Positions 15,182 to 26,548 of a stretch of DNA of 64,000 bases are shown one piece after another. The stretch is from contig NC_051101.1 in NCBI RefSeq assembly GCF_901709675.1, positions 6,220,501-6,284,500 on the forward strand, given 5' to 3'. Position numbers and translations under genes: made by a program. A model generated the notes under the pieces. It ran no database searches and was not told the DNA's origin. It saw only the letters and a list, made by a program, of their open reading frames with translations. Origin of the DNA: Syngnathus acus (Eukaryota > Chordata > Actinopteri > Syngnathiformes > Syngnathidae). The number at the start of each line of letters is the position of its first letter. The first letter of the stretch is position 1.

Positions 15182-18100
15182 TTATTTCACATAGTAATTA
15201 AAGATGGATTCATATTTTTCTTGTTTCCCAGATGTTGATTTTGGCTCACCATTCTGCTTGATAAAAGCCTGGAATAAAGCATAAAATTAATATTTGATAA
15301 TAAATTACAAAAAAAAAACTTTTATGGAATGTCCCAATAAAAAAATACAAATTGGTTATATTAGTGTAAAACCACAAACATAGCAACATCAATGGAAGAT
15401 ATGTGAAGATAGGCAAGGGCAGTTTGGACTTTTACGTACCTCCATCTCCTCCAAAGTAGCAGAACCTTCTTCCACTTTCAGTCCAATGCCTTGGCTGAAG
15501 CTTGAGTATCGCTCCTGTCCGAATAATCCAGTTAGAAAAGGCCAAGAGGCATGTCTGAAAATTTCCCATGAGAGAGCATACCTTGACCATGTTTGCAATC
15601 AGCCCATCTTCATGGATGGAAACAGCATTCCTGAGTCCTCGAGCAAAAGCATCCATAGCTCCAATGTGAGCGATGAATAAGTCCTCCGGGTCAGTGGACT
15701 CTCTGCGCACCTTGGCATCAAAGTTCAGGCCTCCGGGTTGCAGGCCACCTTGTTCAATGATGGTCTGGAGGGGTGGTGACACTTATGGATACATTTCAGC
15801 AAACCAAACAGTGCGACGACATGAAACGGCAAATCGTGACTACGCAACTACTTGATCTGTCGCGAAACTCTTCAACAGCAAAAATTAAACTTGCCAATTA
15901 GATTCTATGGTTTGATTGCATCGTGGAAAATGTTATTCATCACATTGTGCATGTCCATAAAATCACCCATTAAAGGAACAACAAGTAAGGCAATTTAAAC
16001 AATAGAACTGGATTTGAATTTAAAAAAAAGCATACTAGTCGCTGAGAGCAAAACTGAACTGCATAGCAAAAATCTGAGTATGACTGAGAGTCTGAAACTA
16101 TCACCTTCATGACCAAAGTTGTGTTTCTGATGTCCATTGGGAACTGGTCAGTATCCCAGCCGAGGTCAGGGGAACCAGTGTTGGCATCCACCGAACCCAG
16201 CATACCAAAACTGACAAGAGGCAAAGTATTGAGCCACTAAGCTAAGGGAGGCTCGCATGAAGTATGGTGCAAGATGGTTGAGGTGTCTCACGCTGAGGCC
16301 ATGACAATGTCGTGTTCGTATGAGTGTCCCGCCAAGGTGGTGTGGTTGGGCTCAATGTTCAACTTAAAGTCGCGTTCCAGATCATAATGCTTGAGGAATC
16401 CTAAGACGCTCATAGCATCTGTGGAGGGAAACAGACATCAGAAGGAAATTCGTAATGCCATTAATCCATTCCAGGTCCCCCCCAAATAAACTACCGCAAT
16501 GTTTTTGTCTTGTTTTTAATAATATTGTAAAATATGAAAGCATGAAACCAATAACAAAAATATATAATGGAAAGTGCATTAAAGAAAGCTGTGCTCCTTT
16601 TTCACTTCACGATCCGGAGCTTGCTCGCAATAAAAACTTGTGCTAAAATCGACAGCTGGCCAACTGGAAAAACCTGTAGTGAGTTGCTCGCATACAAGTT
16701 GAACATCTTACCGTAGTCATATTGGTGTTTACAGGGCTCCTTTGGCTTTGGCTCAATCAGAAACTGGCACTTTAACCCAATCTTCTCTTTGTATTCTGGT
16801 GATAGCAAGCACGTCAAACAGACACAGAGAAACATCCATTGTCATTCATCGATCCCGTGAGAAATCTTGAACATGACATTTCAAGTTTGGAAAATGTGTG
16901 ACATCATTGAACAACTTATTGGTGTTGCACCTTAGATCCGGTTGGTCGCTGGCCCACTTAGTCCAAATCAAAATATCTGAAATACTTGTTTTTTTCTCTC
17001 TTTTTTTGCATCTCCACAGAGTTTTTTTTTTTTACCCTCACCAAAACAAAACGGGTTCTCCCTAGTTTCATGCACCCACCACATATGCACGATTATACTT
17101 TGGGGGTTCTCTTATGCTTGTCGTGATTCTAATACATATTGGATTCATAAGGCACTAAGATGCGAAGAATGCCCAAAACACCTTGGGATACAAACAATGC
17201 AGTTTCTTATCCACTCTAATAGTTTACTAGTATTTATCAACTTTAGTGATTCAGTGCAGCTTTTTAATCCACTCTAATAGTTTATTAGTATGTATCAACT
17301 TTAGTTGACAGTATTAAATAATGCATGGATGACCTTTAGAAGGCAGCTGTTGTGTTGGATTTCATTAGATTGTGTCACGTCTCGTCCCCGGTTGTTTTAT
17401 TATGTGCATATTGTCTTAGTTTCTGTCCGTGTGCCTGTGTGCTCGCCCCTCCCCTCCTGTGTGCCCATGACTAGTGTGATCATTCTCACCTGCCTCTTGT
17501 TACCTGTCGTGTATTTAAGTCCTGTCTGCCCCTCACTCCCATTCGGATCATTGATGTTGTCATGTTTGATGTCTTCATGTCTGTTGTCTTCTTGTCTGTT
17601 GTCTTCTTGTCTCACGTCCCGGTCAGTCAGTCCAGTTATTGTTTTGATAAGTTGTGTCAGTTTGCTGATTCTGTTTGTTTGTTGAGTTTGTTTTCCCTTC
17701 AATAGACCCTGGTCCAAGCTGCACATGGTCACCCTGCTCCACCTGTTCCGTGACAGATTGGGCTCATGCACCATATGCAGGGTTTCGTGAGTATATTGAC
17801 TTACTGACAGCCATTTTGAAGAAGTTGGCCATATGTTTCAGTTCTGCAGCAACATCAGTATTATGGACAGAGAGGAAACCCTCCCTACCTCCCCAAAACA
17901 CTAAGAACAAAAATACAATTGTTATTTATCAATTTGTTTACAAATATAGGACATTTATTGGTGCATGGGTCAAACATTTTAGGTTCATTCATGTATATGT
18001 TGATAGTCTGATTATGTCTCATACCAAAGTTTTCTGCACCCAGCTTCTTGGCAACATCAAGCCCCTTCTTGACCTGAGCACCAGCGTAGGCCAGAACGTG

Positions 18101-20353
18101 ACAGTCTGGGTTGGTGGCTGCACCATTCATGTACCTGCCAAATACAATTAGAACCGCCATCAACTTTAACATCTCAATTGTGATGCATATCAATCCAACA
18201 AATCAAAATACAAATATTTGAGAAATTCACCAACAGGGTCCTCATTTTCCAAAGTCACACTGAGCTCTGTCAAGTCGGAGACGGGTGATTTTAGGAAGTA
18301 AAAAGCGTTTTCAGTTGCTTATTTCAGTATGCCTAAAAACTATCAAGAACTAAATACTGTCCAAATTCACATTGCACATACCTTGGATGGGCAAAGAGGT
18401 TGCAGGTCACCCACAGCACTTTGATTCCAGTCTGGTTCTGTAATTTAAGAGCTAAATCTGTGATTTCATCCAGATTCTTGTTTGACTCCTCCAGGGTGGA
18501 GCCCTCAGGTGCCATGTCTCTAAAAGAAAGATAATATTTTTCTTAAAAATAAGGCTGTTTTGCCACGTTTGTTTACCTTTGCTGCTCAGAGGATCATGTC
18601 ATGTTATGTTAGGTCCGTTACCTGTCATGAAATGTGTAATATTTCACCTGTGAAAACATGCAGATGTGACAAAAAGTAAACATGCAGGATTTCAGCCAAT
18701 CAACTTTGTTCAGGTCAGATTTTAGGAAGATGTTGAATTCCCTTACGCCAATCTTGGTAAAAAACTCAAAAGCAGCCTGCAGTCGCTTCTTGGCTGCTTC
18801 CAAGGGAGAGCCTTCGTTCCAGGACCGAAGGAGCGTTGGAAAACCAAAAGGATCAGCACCTGCAGTCCCAAACTGTGTTGTTACACACTCTCTAAAAACA
18901 GCACATGCAGTAAAATAATGCAAAATCTTAAAACAAAGTCCAAATTACAGTCAGGCCAGCACATTATAGGCACAGGTTTTGGATGAAATCAATTGCCAAA
19001 ATCAAAAATGAATAAATGTGAGAATAAAAGCAAAACTAAAAAAAATTAAAAATAAGTTTCGATTGTATTTATATTTATTTTCGTATAATTTCCACATTTA
19101 TTTTGCTACATATTTTTTACATCTTACATCTTTTTTTGCATTATATAGTTTTGTTGTTTTTGTTTGTGTATTTTTTTAATCAAATGTTTTATATAAATTT
19201 CTTATTTTAACCTTTTATCTACTTTTTTTTTGCAGTTTTCGTTTTGTATTGCAGAAGGAAAAAGTATTTGGTTGAAGTATTCCCCTATTCTAAAATCTAT
19301 TTTAAAACAACTTGATGGTGAATGTAGTCATGCTACAAAGTGATAACTTCATCCAACCATTTCCATATTGTCACGTCTCGTCCCCAGTTTTGCTAAGTGT
19401 CTAGGTTGCCATGGTTTCTGTTCGCGTCGCCCCTCCCCTCCTGTGTGCCCATGATCAGTGGGATCATTCTTACCTGCCTCTTGTTACCTGTTTTGTATTC
19501 AAGTCCTGTCTGCCCCTCACTGCCGGTCGAATCATTGTTGTCTTGATGTCTTCACGTCTATAGTCTTCTTGTCTCACGTCCCGGTCAGTCAGTCCAGTTA
19601 TTGTTTTGTTAAGTTGTGTCAGTTTGCCTTTTGAGTTTGCTCAATAAACCCTGGTCCAAGCTGCATTTGGTCGCCCTGCTCCATCCGATCCGTGACATAT
19701 TGCAAATGATTGGGAATCGCTGCAGTATGAGTATCAACTAAAAACTGTATGCATTTTTAACTGAGCTCCTGCATGCATTTTAAACTGAGCTCTTGTATTT
19801 ATGCAAGTGTGGTCAGTGTCTTGGCATGTCATTGCATTTTGCAAATTGTTCCAATACCAGTTCCACAAAAAGTGTGCCAGTAGCAGACTGAGAATCTCAG
19901 CCAGTCCTCCATCGTCTTCCCCATAAGAACCTGCACATGAGAACGACACATTGGAGATTTAAATCACATATGCATGCATGTTAACGTCCTACACCCGTCT
20001 GTACCTCCTGTGCATTGTAGTGTTTGAAGCACAGGACATCTTCTGCCCCAGCACCAGCAACATATGGGATCTTGGGAATCCCTAGTCAGCAGAAATGTTT
20101 CAATCCGCAAATCGAAAAACATACCAGGCAGACAATAAAAGCACATATCGCCAGTCACACGAATTTGCGTGTGAAAGATTCAAGACAAGGCACCGACAAA
20201 AAGCGTAGAAAGTACAGTTTAATTGGTTTCGGCGTTCGTGTTTGCAGCCTCGTCAAATAATATAATCCAAGAATCCAACACATGAGTTTACAATGCGTGT
20301 TAAATTATGTAATGAGTGTTTTTACCAGCGAAGAATTCCTGCTGAGACTCCAT
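15182..20353 (-). CDS. Class II xylose isomerase, complete 14-exon vertebrate gene
   Basis: Exons in transcript order: 20353-20326, 20081-20005, 19930-19858, 18859-18747, 18647-18622, 18519-18382, 18134-18025, 17900-17805, 16795-16712, 16418-16292, 16210-16105, 15764-15582, 15514-15440 and 15268-15182. They total 1323 nt, or 440 aa, the usual class II length. The family interconverts D-xylose and D-xylulose (and glucose/fructose) with two divalent metals. Catalytic and metal residues are all in place by alignment to fungal and bacterial class II enzymes: FHDRD with H104 and D107, FWGGREG at 190-196, LIEPKPKEP with E235 and K237, [12 protein letters not shown] with E271 and H274, GSVDAN with D299, GWDTDQFP with D310 and D312, and GGLNFDAK with D342. 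Every splice phase agrees. No secretion signal is seen, so the protein is probably cytosolic. Mammals lack this enzyme; plants and some microbes have it. The substrate in a fish is unknown. Confidence 0.95.
17198..17311. repeat. Tandem duplication, about 57-bp unit, in xylose isomerase intron 8
   Basis: Two adjacent copies share ccactctaatagttta and tatcaactttag, with scattered substitutions. Confidence 0.75.
17373..17755 (+). mobile_element. Solo-LTR-like element, copy 1, in xylose isomerase intron 8
   Basis: The element begins TGTCACG and ends CGTGACA, with TG/CA ends, and is flanked by GATTG on both sides (368-372 and 756-760), as expected of a target-site duplication. Inside are a TATA-like tatttaag near 17513 and a degenerate polyadenylation signal (aataga) near 17701. 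It aligns over most of its length to the copy at 19369. This looks like a solo LTR of a retrotransposon. A non-autonomous DNA transposon with short inverted ends is the alternative. No coding capacity. Confidence 0.65.
19369..19697 (+). mobile_element. Solo-LTR-like element, copy 2, in xylose isomerase intron 3
   Basis: The same family and orientation as copy 1. It opens TGTCACGTCTCGTCCCC and ends CGTGACA, with tatttaag-like sequence replaced by gtattcaag and an intact AATAAA at 19643-19648. It is about 50 bp shorter than copy 1. Flanks share catattg if the ends are trimmed to TCACG/CGTGA, so the exact boundary is uncertain. Confidence 0.65.
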
Positions 20354-21504
20354 TGAATCACGACGTTTACGGCTGCTAACTTTTGCAAGTTTGTTGACGT
20401 GCCACTTTCAAGGAGTAGTTCAGTACATGACCACAGGGTGGCGCCAGATTCATTGTAATGGTTGTTTTAAACTTGGAGTTAAATCTTAAAATTAGATGAG
20501 CATTAGATTATGTGATGAGGCTAAAGCTTTAAAATCCAGGTCATTTTTAATGTTTATTAGAGTTTACACCTTACTTGTAAAATATAGAATGAAGAGACTG
20601 AGAAATCCAGAGCAGTGATTGATGGGCATTTAAATGGCAGTATTGGTGAGGGAATGACTGATAGTGAAATGCTACATTCAACTAGTTTCGTTACAGGCAG
20701 TGTGGGTTTAGTTTCTACTCAGCCACACCCACATTTAAAAAACTTGGCCTTCGAAACTGCAAACACTACAAACACCAGTTCAGACTTGTACTGTATGTAT
20801 GTATGCTTTTCAGTTTTGTTTGCATAATGCATGGCTTCTACAATGTTGCCCCATATTGAAGAACCTTGACATACCAGATCAGAGTATCTCCTTGCAGCCT
20901 TTTTCATGTCAACACTGACAAGCAGGATTCGTGAATTGATAAAAATGACAATACCAAAATACACAGTCAATGCAGGGTTTTTATTCCATTTTTAGAAAAT
21001 GTGATGCTGAAACATCAATAAAAAGATCTACTTAAGATATAAAGTATGAATTGTCCTTAGGCGAAGCAGTACCTAACCATCAGCAAAAAAATGAATATTT
21101 ACATTTCATATATTTTAAATGGCATTAAATGATTGTTGTGCACTATTCAAGCCCCATCTTGTTTCACTACAAAATAAAGTGCACATGGGAAAGTTATCTT
21201 TCCTCCTCTTGACCTTACTTACCAACTTCTACATTCTAAGCAAAGTATGTGCATACAATAATAGAAAGGCAAACAAATGCAAGCCAGAACCAAGCACAGT
21301 AAGAGTGAGGCATTTGAGCACCTCTCACTTGGCATCGTGATACTTCGCGCACACACACTAAGAGGGGGTTGAAATGCGTGAGTGCAAAATTTGCCGCTTT
21401 CTCGTTATTACCACTCTTCTGGCATAATGCTCATGAGTCAGTGGTAATTTATAGTTCCATGTATAATATTCCCACTGAATAGTTTCAGGTGCTGATTATG
21501 TGAA
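20354..21504. other. Intergenic region: xylose isomerase promoter side and rnf144b 3' side
   Basis: The first few hundred bases left of about 20460 are the 5' flank of the xylose isomerase gene. The rest is AT-rich spacer. No exon or RNA gene is recognised. Confidence 0.35.
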
Positions 21505-21510
21505 TTTATT
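21505..21510 (-). terminator. rnf144b: Candidate rnf144b polyadenylation signal
   Basis: TTTATT on + (AATAAA on -) lies about 110 bp beyond the rnf144b stop codon. Confidence 0.4.
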
Positions 21511-21620
21511 GACTGTCAAAGCCCACATTTGGTTTAGTTAATGTACAGCATATCCAGTCTGGTGGAGTCCATGATTCCTCCAGCTGCTAGAGTTTGGTGC
21601 AGGGCAAAATAGGCAAGCTG

Positions 21621-24600
21621 CTATGTGGAGGGGTCTGGCAGACTCAAGTCCTTCTTTCTTTTCTTCTTCTTTACTTTGCAGGGCTTGCAGAGGCAGCACA
21701 GGATGCATGGGGAGGCCAGCAAGAGGAATGGAGAGGTAATCAGCATCACAATGCTTACCCCAACTAAGATTCCTGCCACCTGAAGGGCAACATGGGAACA
21801 ATGGTCAGATTGACAAAGTGACACTAAAATATACTGTCCATCAAATACTCTAATAATGTCAAAAGGTGCAACAGCAAGGTTCCCTGTTGTGTTTTGCATA
21901 TTTGGAAAGCATAAATACTGACTTGCTTTGACACGTGAATCTGACACGGGTTCATTGACAACACATTCTGTGCAGCATTGTGTACTTCACCTCATGATTG
22001 TTTTGAGAATGTGAACTGTAGTGCCAAATAGAGACTTTCTGCAAGAACCGCAATAACAGAATAATCAGAAAATCCACCGTAATCTGGGAAAAGGGCAGTT
22101 TACAAAGAGAAAGGCAACTACAGACAAACATTCCTGTTTGCATCAGACAAAATCAAGGCAAGATTTAAAGTAAACCTCATCTGACAGTATGAAGCAATCA
22201 AATGTCTTTTACAAGGCATGTAATTGTCATGATGACAGTAGATGGCTCCAAATAGATTTGCGGCTTCTAAAACCTGTTGGGCAAGAAAGTAACCTAATCA
22301 CAAGATGAAGTGCACTCTTGTACTTGTGCAACTTTGCAAACTCTCTGGCCCAGGGGCGTTGAATGGCATTGCAAAATGAGTTAGCTTGACTGGATGCCTT
22401 GTGTATGATACTTGTAAGAACTCTCAAAAGCACAGTAAATCTTCAGTTAGTTGCACCATCACAGCAGGACGCAGTCGCTAAATAGTTTTTTCCACTCTGC
22501 GCCATGAAATGAGGGCAAGAATTTGGGATTTTTGGGATTATCTCAGATTAATGTCTGATGAAGGGCTAATTGAGTACATGGGAATTTACAATAAATCCTT
22601 AAAATCACATAACGTGTTTTTGGAAAATTAAGGAACATCAGCTACATTAGTGTCATCTGAGTAAACTACGCCAGGGTGCAGTGCTCTGTCCTGCATTTTT
22701 TCACAGAGACCAAATGTTACTGTTTGGTGGTGGCCATGTTAAACGTGTCTTTTGGAATACTTGTGCTCTCACAAAGGTAAAATGTAAAAAGAAAAGTATC
22801 ATCGGCATATGAAAGGGGTGGATACTGCTGTCTGCCATGTTTCCTTTCTTGTTTTCAGCGTTTATTATTTTTCTACCTGGCAAGCCTTTGTACATGAATG
22901 ACAATTACTGTACCTGCGTTCGGTTCCACATAACCGAGGCTCTGGAGTGGCCGAGTTTATTCCTGCAAGGCCCTTTATCGTAATGCCTGAGGAAAATGTC
23001 ACTCTGCAATTACAAGACACACATTGAGACAAGATAGACATCTGAAAAGTACTTTTTTTTTTTTTTTTTTACAACACTCACATCCAAGTTCTGTAGACAG
23101 TACCAACAGAAGGTGTGTTTGCAGCTCTTGCACAGCATTTGTGCGCAGCCCTGGTTCCGCTCAATGTAGATGCCACACACGGGGCACTGTTTGATGGCAG
23201 CGTCGGAGTCGCCGCTGCGCCGATCCCCGCAAATGTGGTTAGAAAGAAAGACAAAGGATGTCAAACGCTGCAATGTGAATGGGGGCGAGTTTAGAGTCGC
23301 GGAGGCCTCATGGGTATGTGAATTTAGTGGCACGGTGTCGAGTCTGTGCTCATTTATTTATTTTGGGGGTCAGAGGTATGACAGGGGTATTCTGAGCAGT
23401 GAGTACACAATACAGGCCACAGCACATCATGGGCAACGTCTGGTAGATTTTGAACGGCTGCTCTATAATAGCAATTTTTTGATCTGCTCAGAAGTGGGGT
23501 ACACCTTTGACTGGTCACCTGTCAATCACAGGGCACGAGCAAGGCACAACATGAATATGACAGATATTCACAGTTTCAGACACATCAGGGTATGTTTGCG
23601 CTTCTAATATGTGTCACTGGACTAGACCAAAGTCTAAACTGTGAACTATGAACTGAACTAGTTTAAATTTGTGAATTGAACTTTGGACAAGTTTGCATAC
23701 AAAATGATTTTTTTCAACACTGCTATTAGTAAGTCAATAGTGAACAGAGCTGAAAAATACACGAGAATTTTAAAACAGGTTGTCCAGGAAGGGGTATTTA
23801 CAAAATCTTTTTGTGTGTCAAAACCCCAAACTGCTAAAACAATGATGTTATCGTTTGGGCGCTGGTAGATTTTTGCTTGCGTGTGTTACTGCGGTCGCCG
23901 TCATCAGTCACCTGATCTGAACCTGATGAAGCATAATTTTCAAAGGCTTTACTGGGGAGGCCAGCCAAAATTTGGTGATGTGTTGCATAAAGTAGCATTA
24001 AAACTCTGTCGTTGTTCAAGTATTTGTTTTGGACCAGCTCAATGAATTCTTGTTCGGTCAAACGAGCAGAACGGCCTGCTTCACTGCAGCACACAGGCTC
24101 CTTCTGTACAGGGAGAAGTCCGACATGCCCTCCTCCCTTCCTCCCTTCAGTTCAAGCACAATGGAATCACAATATTAGCCAAGTGATATAAATCAGTCTG
24201 GCGGTCGCAGCTCAGCGAGCAAAAACAAAGTTGGAGCAGAGTGTTTCTAAAAACGTGCACTAACTAATGGAAAAGTTAAGAGTCAACATCGCAAACACAT
24301 ACAAGTGTTACTTTGCTTAATCCTCACTCATCTTTCCCCCATATAGCGCTTCTGCTTCTGGGCCTGTCTGACTGACCTGTTTTCATGAAAGTGTGACATC
24401 ATGGGCTGGCGCTCGGGGCATGTATGGCTCGCCTGCCAGGGTCCTCTGCAGCCGGAGCAGAAGATGGTGTGACAAGTGGGACACGGCACAGCGGAGGGCT
24501 GGCCTTCGGAGCTCGGCGGCACGTCACACACGGCTTGGCATTCAAGCGCCGGACACCAGGTCTTACTAGGATCCAGCTTTACTCCTGTGGACAGCACAAG

Positions 24601-26547
24601 TGGTATTAGTTCCCTGACCAAGCTTGTAGTGTAGCTCTACTTGTATCAAACAAAATTGCCCTATTGAAATAAATTGGAATTCCTTTAATACGTTCCAGTT
24701 CCCCCCACAACACAAAATTTCTTGTGTCTGAAATCTTGTTTTTTAACGCAAAACTAATGCAGAAGTAGTGGAATGAGTTTACAACTTGGGTATTGTAAAA
24801 TAGCAAATGACCTGACATGACAGTAGATAGTAAGAAAGGCAGCTGACATTCTGGAAATAGTCATTTGCATAACCTATTGGGCATTCATTGGCCACAATGA
24901 TGAGTACAGCTGCAAGCTTTACTGAAAGAGCAAACTCTGTTTAGAAATGCTTACAAACTAAAACAGAAGTTTCTGTGAAATCCAGCAGGCTGGGGCAAAG
25001 ATGAGAAAGGGGGGGGGGGGGGGGGGGGTTGGGGGCAGCCCAAACACAACATCCCAAGAATGTGAGGCTCAGTGGTGCTACTTGGTGTAGCCTCGGGCTA
25101 ATGTGCGACCTCAAGTAGCACCGTGCCTGTCACCTGGCATCAACACACTTGCACAACAGTACGATACGACCCACCTCTCTCAAACTTCAAACGCTCATAC
25201 AGTTCAGTCTGATCAGCAGAGGCCAATTCAGATATCTGAAAACACACACAGAATAACCTTGTTTTGAAATACAGCATTTGGAATGCATGTTTTCATAATG
25301 AAGTTTTCTGTTCTTATACCATTTAATTAAAATACAGGGCTCTTTGTGACTTTTGCTATTACTTCATCTTTAAATGAAATTAATTTATAAAAAATATCTT
25401 TTTATCCTGTCGTTAATTTAACATGTTAACATTAGCGCGATGGCACACATTATTTTAAAATAATCAGTCTGCACAGCAACTTCATTTTAGTTTCCCTTAT
25501 TTTGACTTTCAAGGAATACCTCAGAGTCAAGTAGCACTCCAGTGTTTCTGCAGGCCATATCAGGGCAAGTGATGGGTGCCCCCCCACCCTCCTTGATGGT
25601 CAGTTGAACATACTGCTGCAGACACTACATGGAAAAAAAAATATCACACCAGCTTTAATTATTATAATCATTATATTAAATAGAACAAGGTACCTTTGCA
25701 CAGATGGCTTGTTGTGCATGCATGTTAAATGCACGGTCAAATAATTACTATATAAGGAAGAGTAGATAGATCACTTTTAAAACTTCTGCAAAAAATATCA
25801 TCTAGAAGTCATGTGTAAGCATTGAGTTGCCCAAACGCAGACTGATTTGAGGAACATAAAACAGGTTACAAAATGTCTCTTGGGTAACATCCCAGATTAA
25901 ATCATCTGCTTCTTTAGAAAATATTCAAAAAACACCATCCTGTAAAATTCCCCTAACTGAGGAAGAAAAAAAAAAGTTATCTTTCAACAACTGAGATAAC
26001 AAAGTTATATACAGTCTATCAAATCTAATTCATTTCCTTTTTCAAGTTTGTTATAGCAGGAAAAAAGATCAACATTTCCAATTGCTTTTTATTTCTATGA
26101 GGCGATTGATGATACTGTTTATAAGAGATCATGAGAGTGACACCATATTCTCTGGTGCGTTGTGACAAGTATAAGCAGAGGGCACACACTTTCACCAATC
26201 TAAATATAGCACGGAGGCACAATTCTTTGTCTGCAGTGACCACGGTCCAAAAGAACACCAACAGCTTATGTTTCAGGTACGGTCCTAAATGCAAACTAAA
26301 AAAACATAAATACATACAGCCAAGATATTAGTTGACATTAAAGATTTTCAGTTCTACTTACAGTTGTACAGTAGACGCATGCACAGCTGTGCAGTGCCCT
26401 GGTGAGTGCAGGTGGGTGCTCGCAGAGGCATAGCTTGCAGAAAACATCAAGGCTGGACTGATGGTCGCCATTGATGGTGGTAGATTGTTGCGGTTCTGGT
26501 TCTGAATCCTCGGGCCCCCTGCTCTGTGTGGAACTTGTGCCGATCAT
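21621..26547 (-). CDS. rnf144b: RBR-type E3 ubiquitin ligase RNF144B
   Basis: Coding exons: 26547-26362, 25624-25520, 25235-25175, 24584-24377, 23214-23082, 23003-22914 and 21779-21621. They total 942 nt, or 313 aa, against about 303 in human. Domains in order: RING1 ([10 protein letters not shown] to CTTCLQQY, with TCPDMACRN), IBR ([27 protein letters not shown]), and RING2 ([18 protein letters not shown]), whose GC pair places the catalytic cysteine at about residue 210. [18 protein letters not shown] follows, then a C-terminal membrane span starting [13 protein letters not shown] and a Lys-rich tail ending DPST. RBR ligases pass ubiquitin through that cysteine as a thioester. The LLLASPCI span and DPST tail favour RNF144B over RNF144A. 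In mammals it is p53-induced and acts in apoptosis and innate signalling. The start ATG sits 1 nt after an acceptor, so a noncoding upstream exon is needed. Confidence 0.93.
23495..23545 (-). repeat. Diverged copy of an interspersed fish repeat
   Basis: ggtacacctttgactggtca followed by cctgtcaatcacagggcac is the reverse complement of the attggatggtgaccagttca segment seen at 38131-38231. Confidence 0.45.
23834..24094 (-). other. Unexplained open reading frame in rnf144b intron 4
   Basis: An 86-codon open frame on the - strand starts at GTG and stays open upstream into a purine-rich tract. It includes [18 protein letters not shown] and [19 protein letters not shown]. The composition looks protein-like and lacks simple repeats, but I recognise no family. 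It has no ATG start and no evident splice partner. It could be a relic of a mobile element or processed gene, a lineage-specific exon, or chance. Confidence 0.25.
25009..25028. repeat. Poly-G tract in an rnf144b intron
   Basis: About 20 consecutive G residues on the + strand. Confidence 0.9.
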
Positions 26548-26548
26548 G

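Noticed and set aside
15181-15186. Polyadenylation signal AATAAA overlapping the xylose isomerase stop codon
   Set aside because: It is formed by the final AAA-TAA codons. Using it would leave almost no 3'UTR, so it is probably incidental.
17305-17774. Open frames of about 125 codons on both strands
   Set aside because: They lie inside the LTR-like element, are not kept in the second copy, and match no protein family.
15182-20353. Bacterial contamination or very recent horizontal transfer explaining the xylose isomerase
   Set aside because: The gene has 13 GT-AG introns holding fish-type repeats, consistent phases, and vertebrate genes on both sides on one contig.
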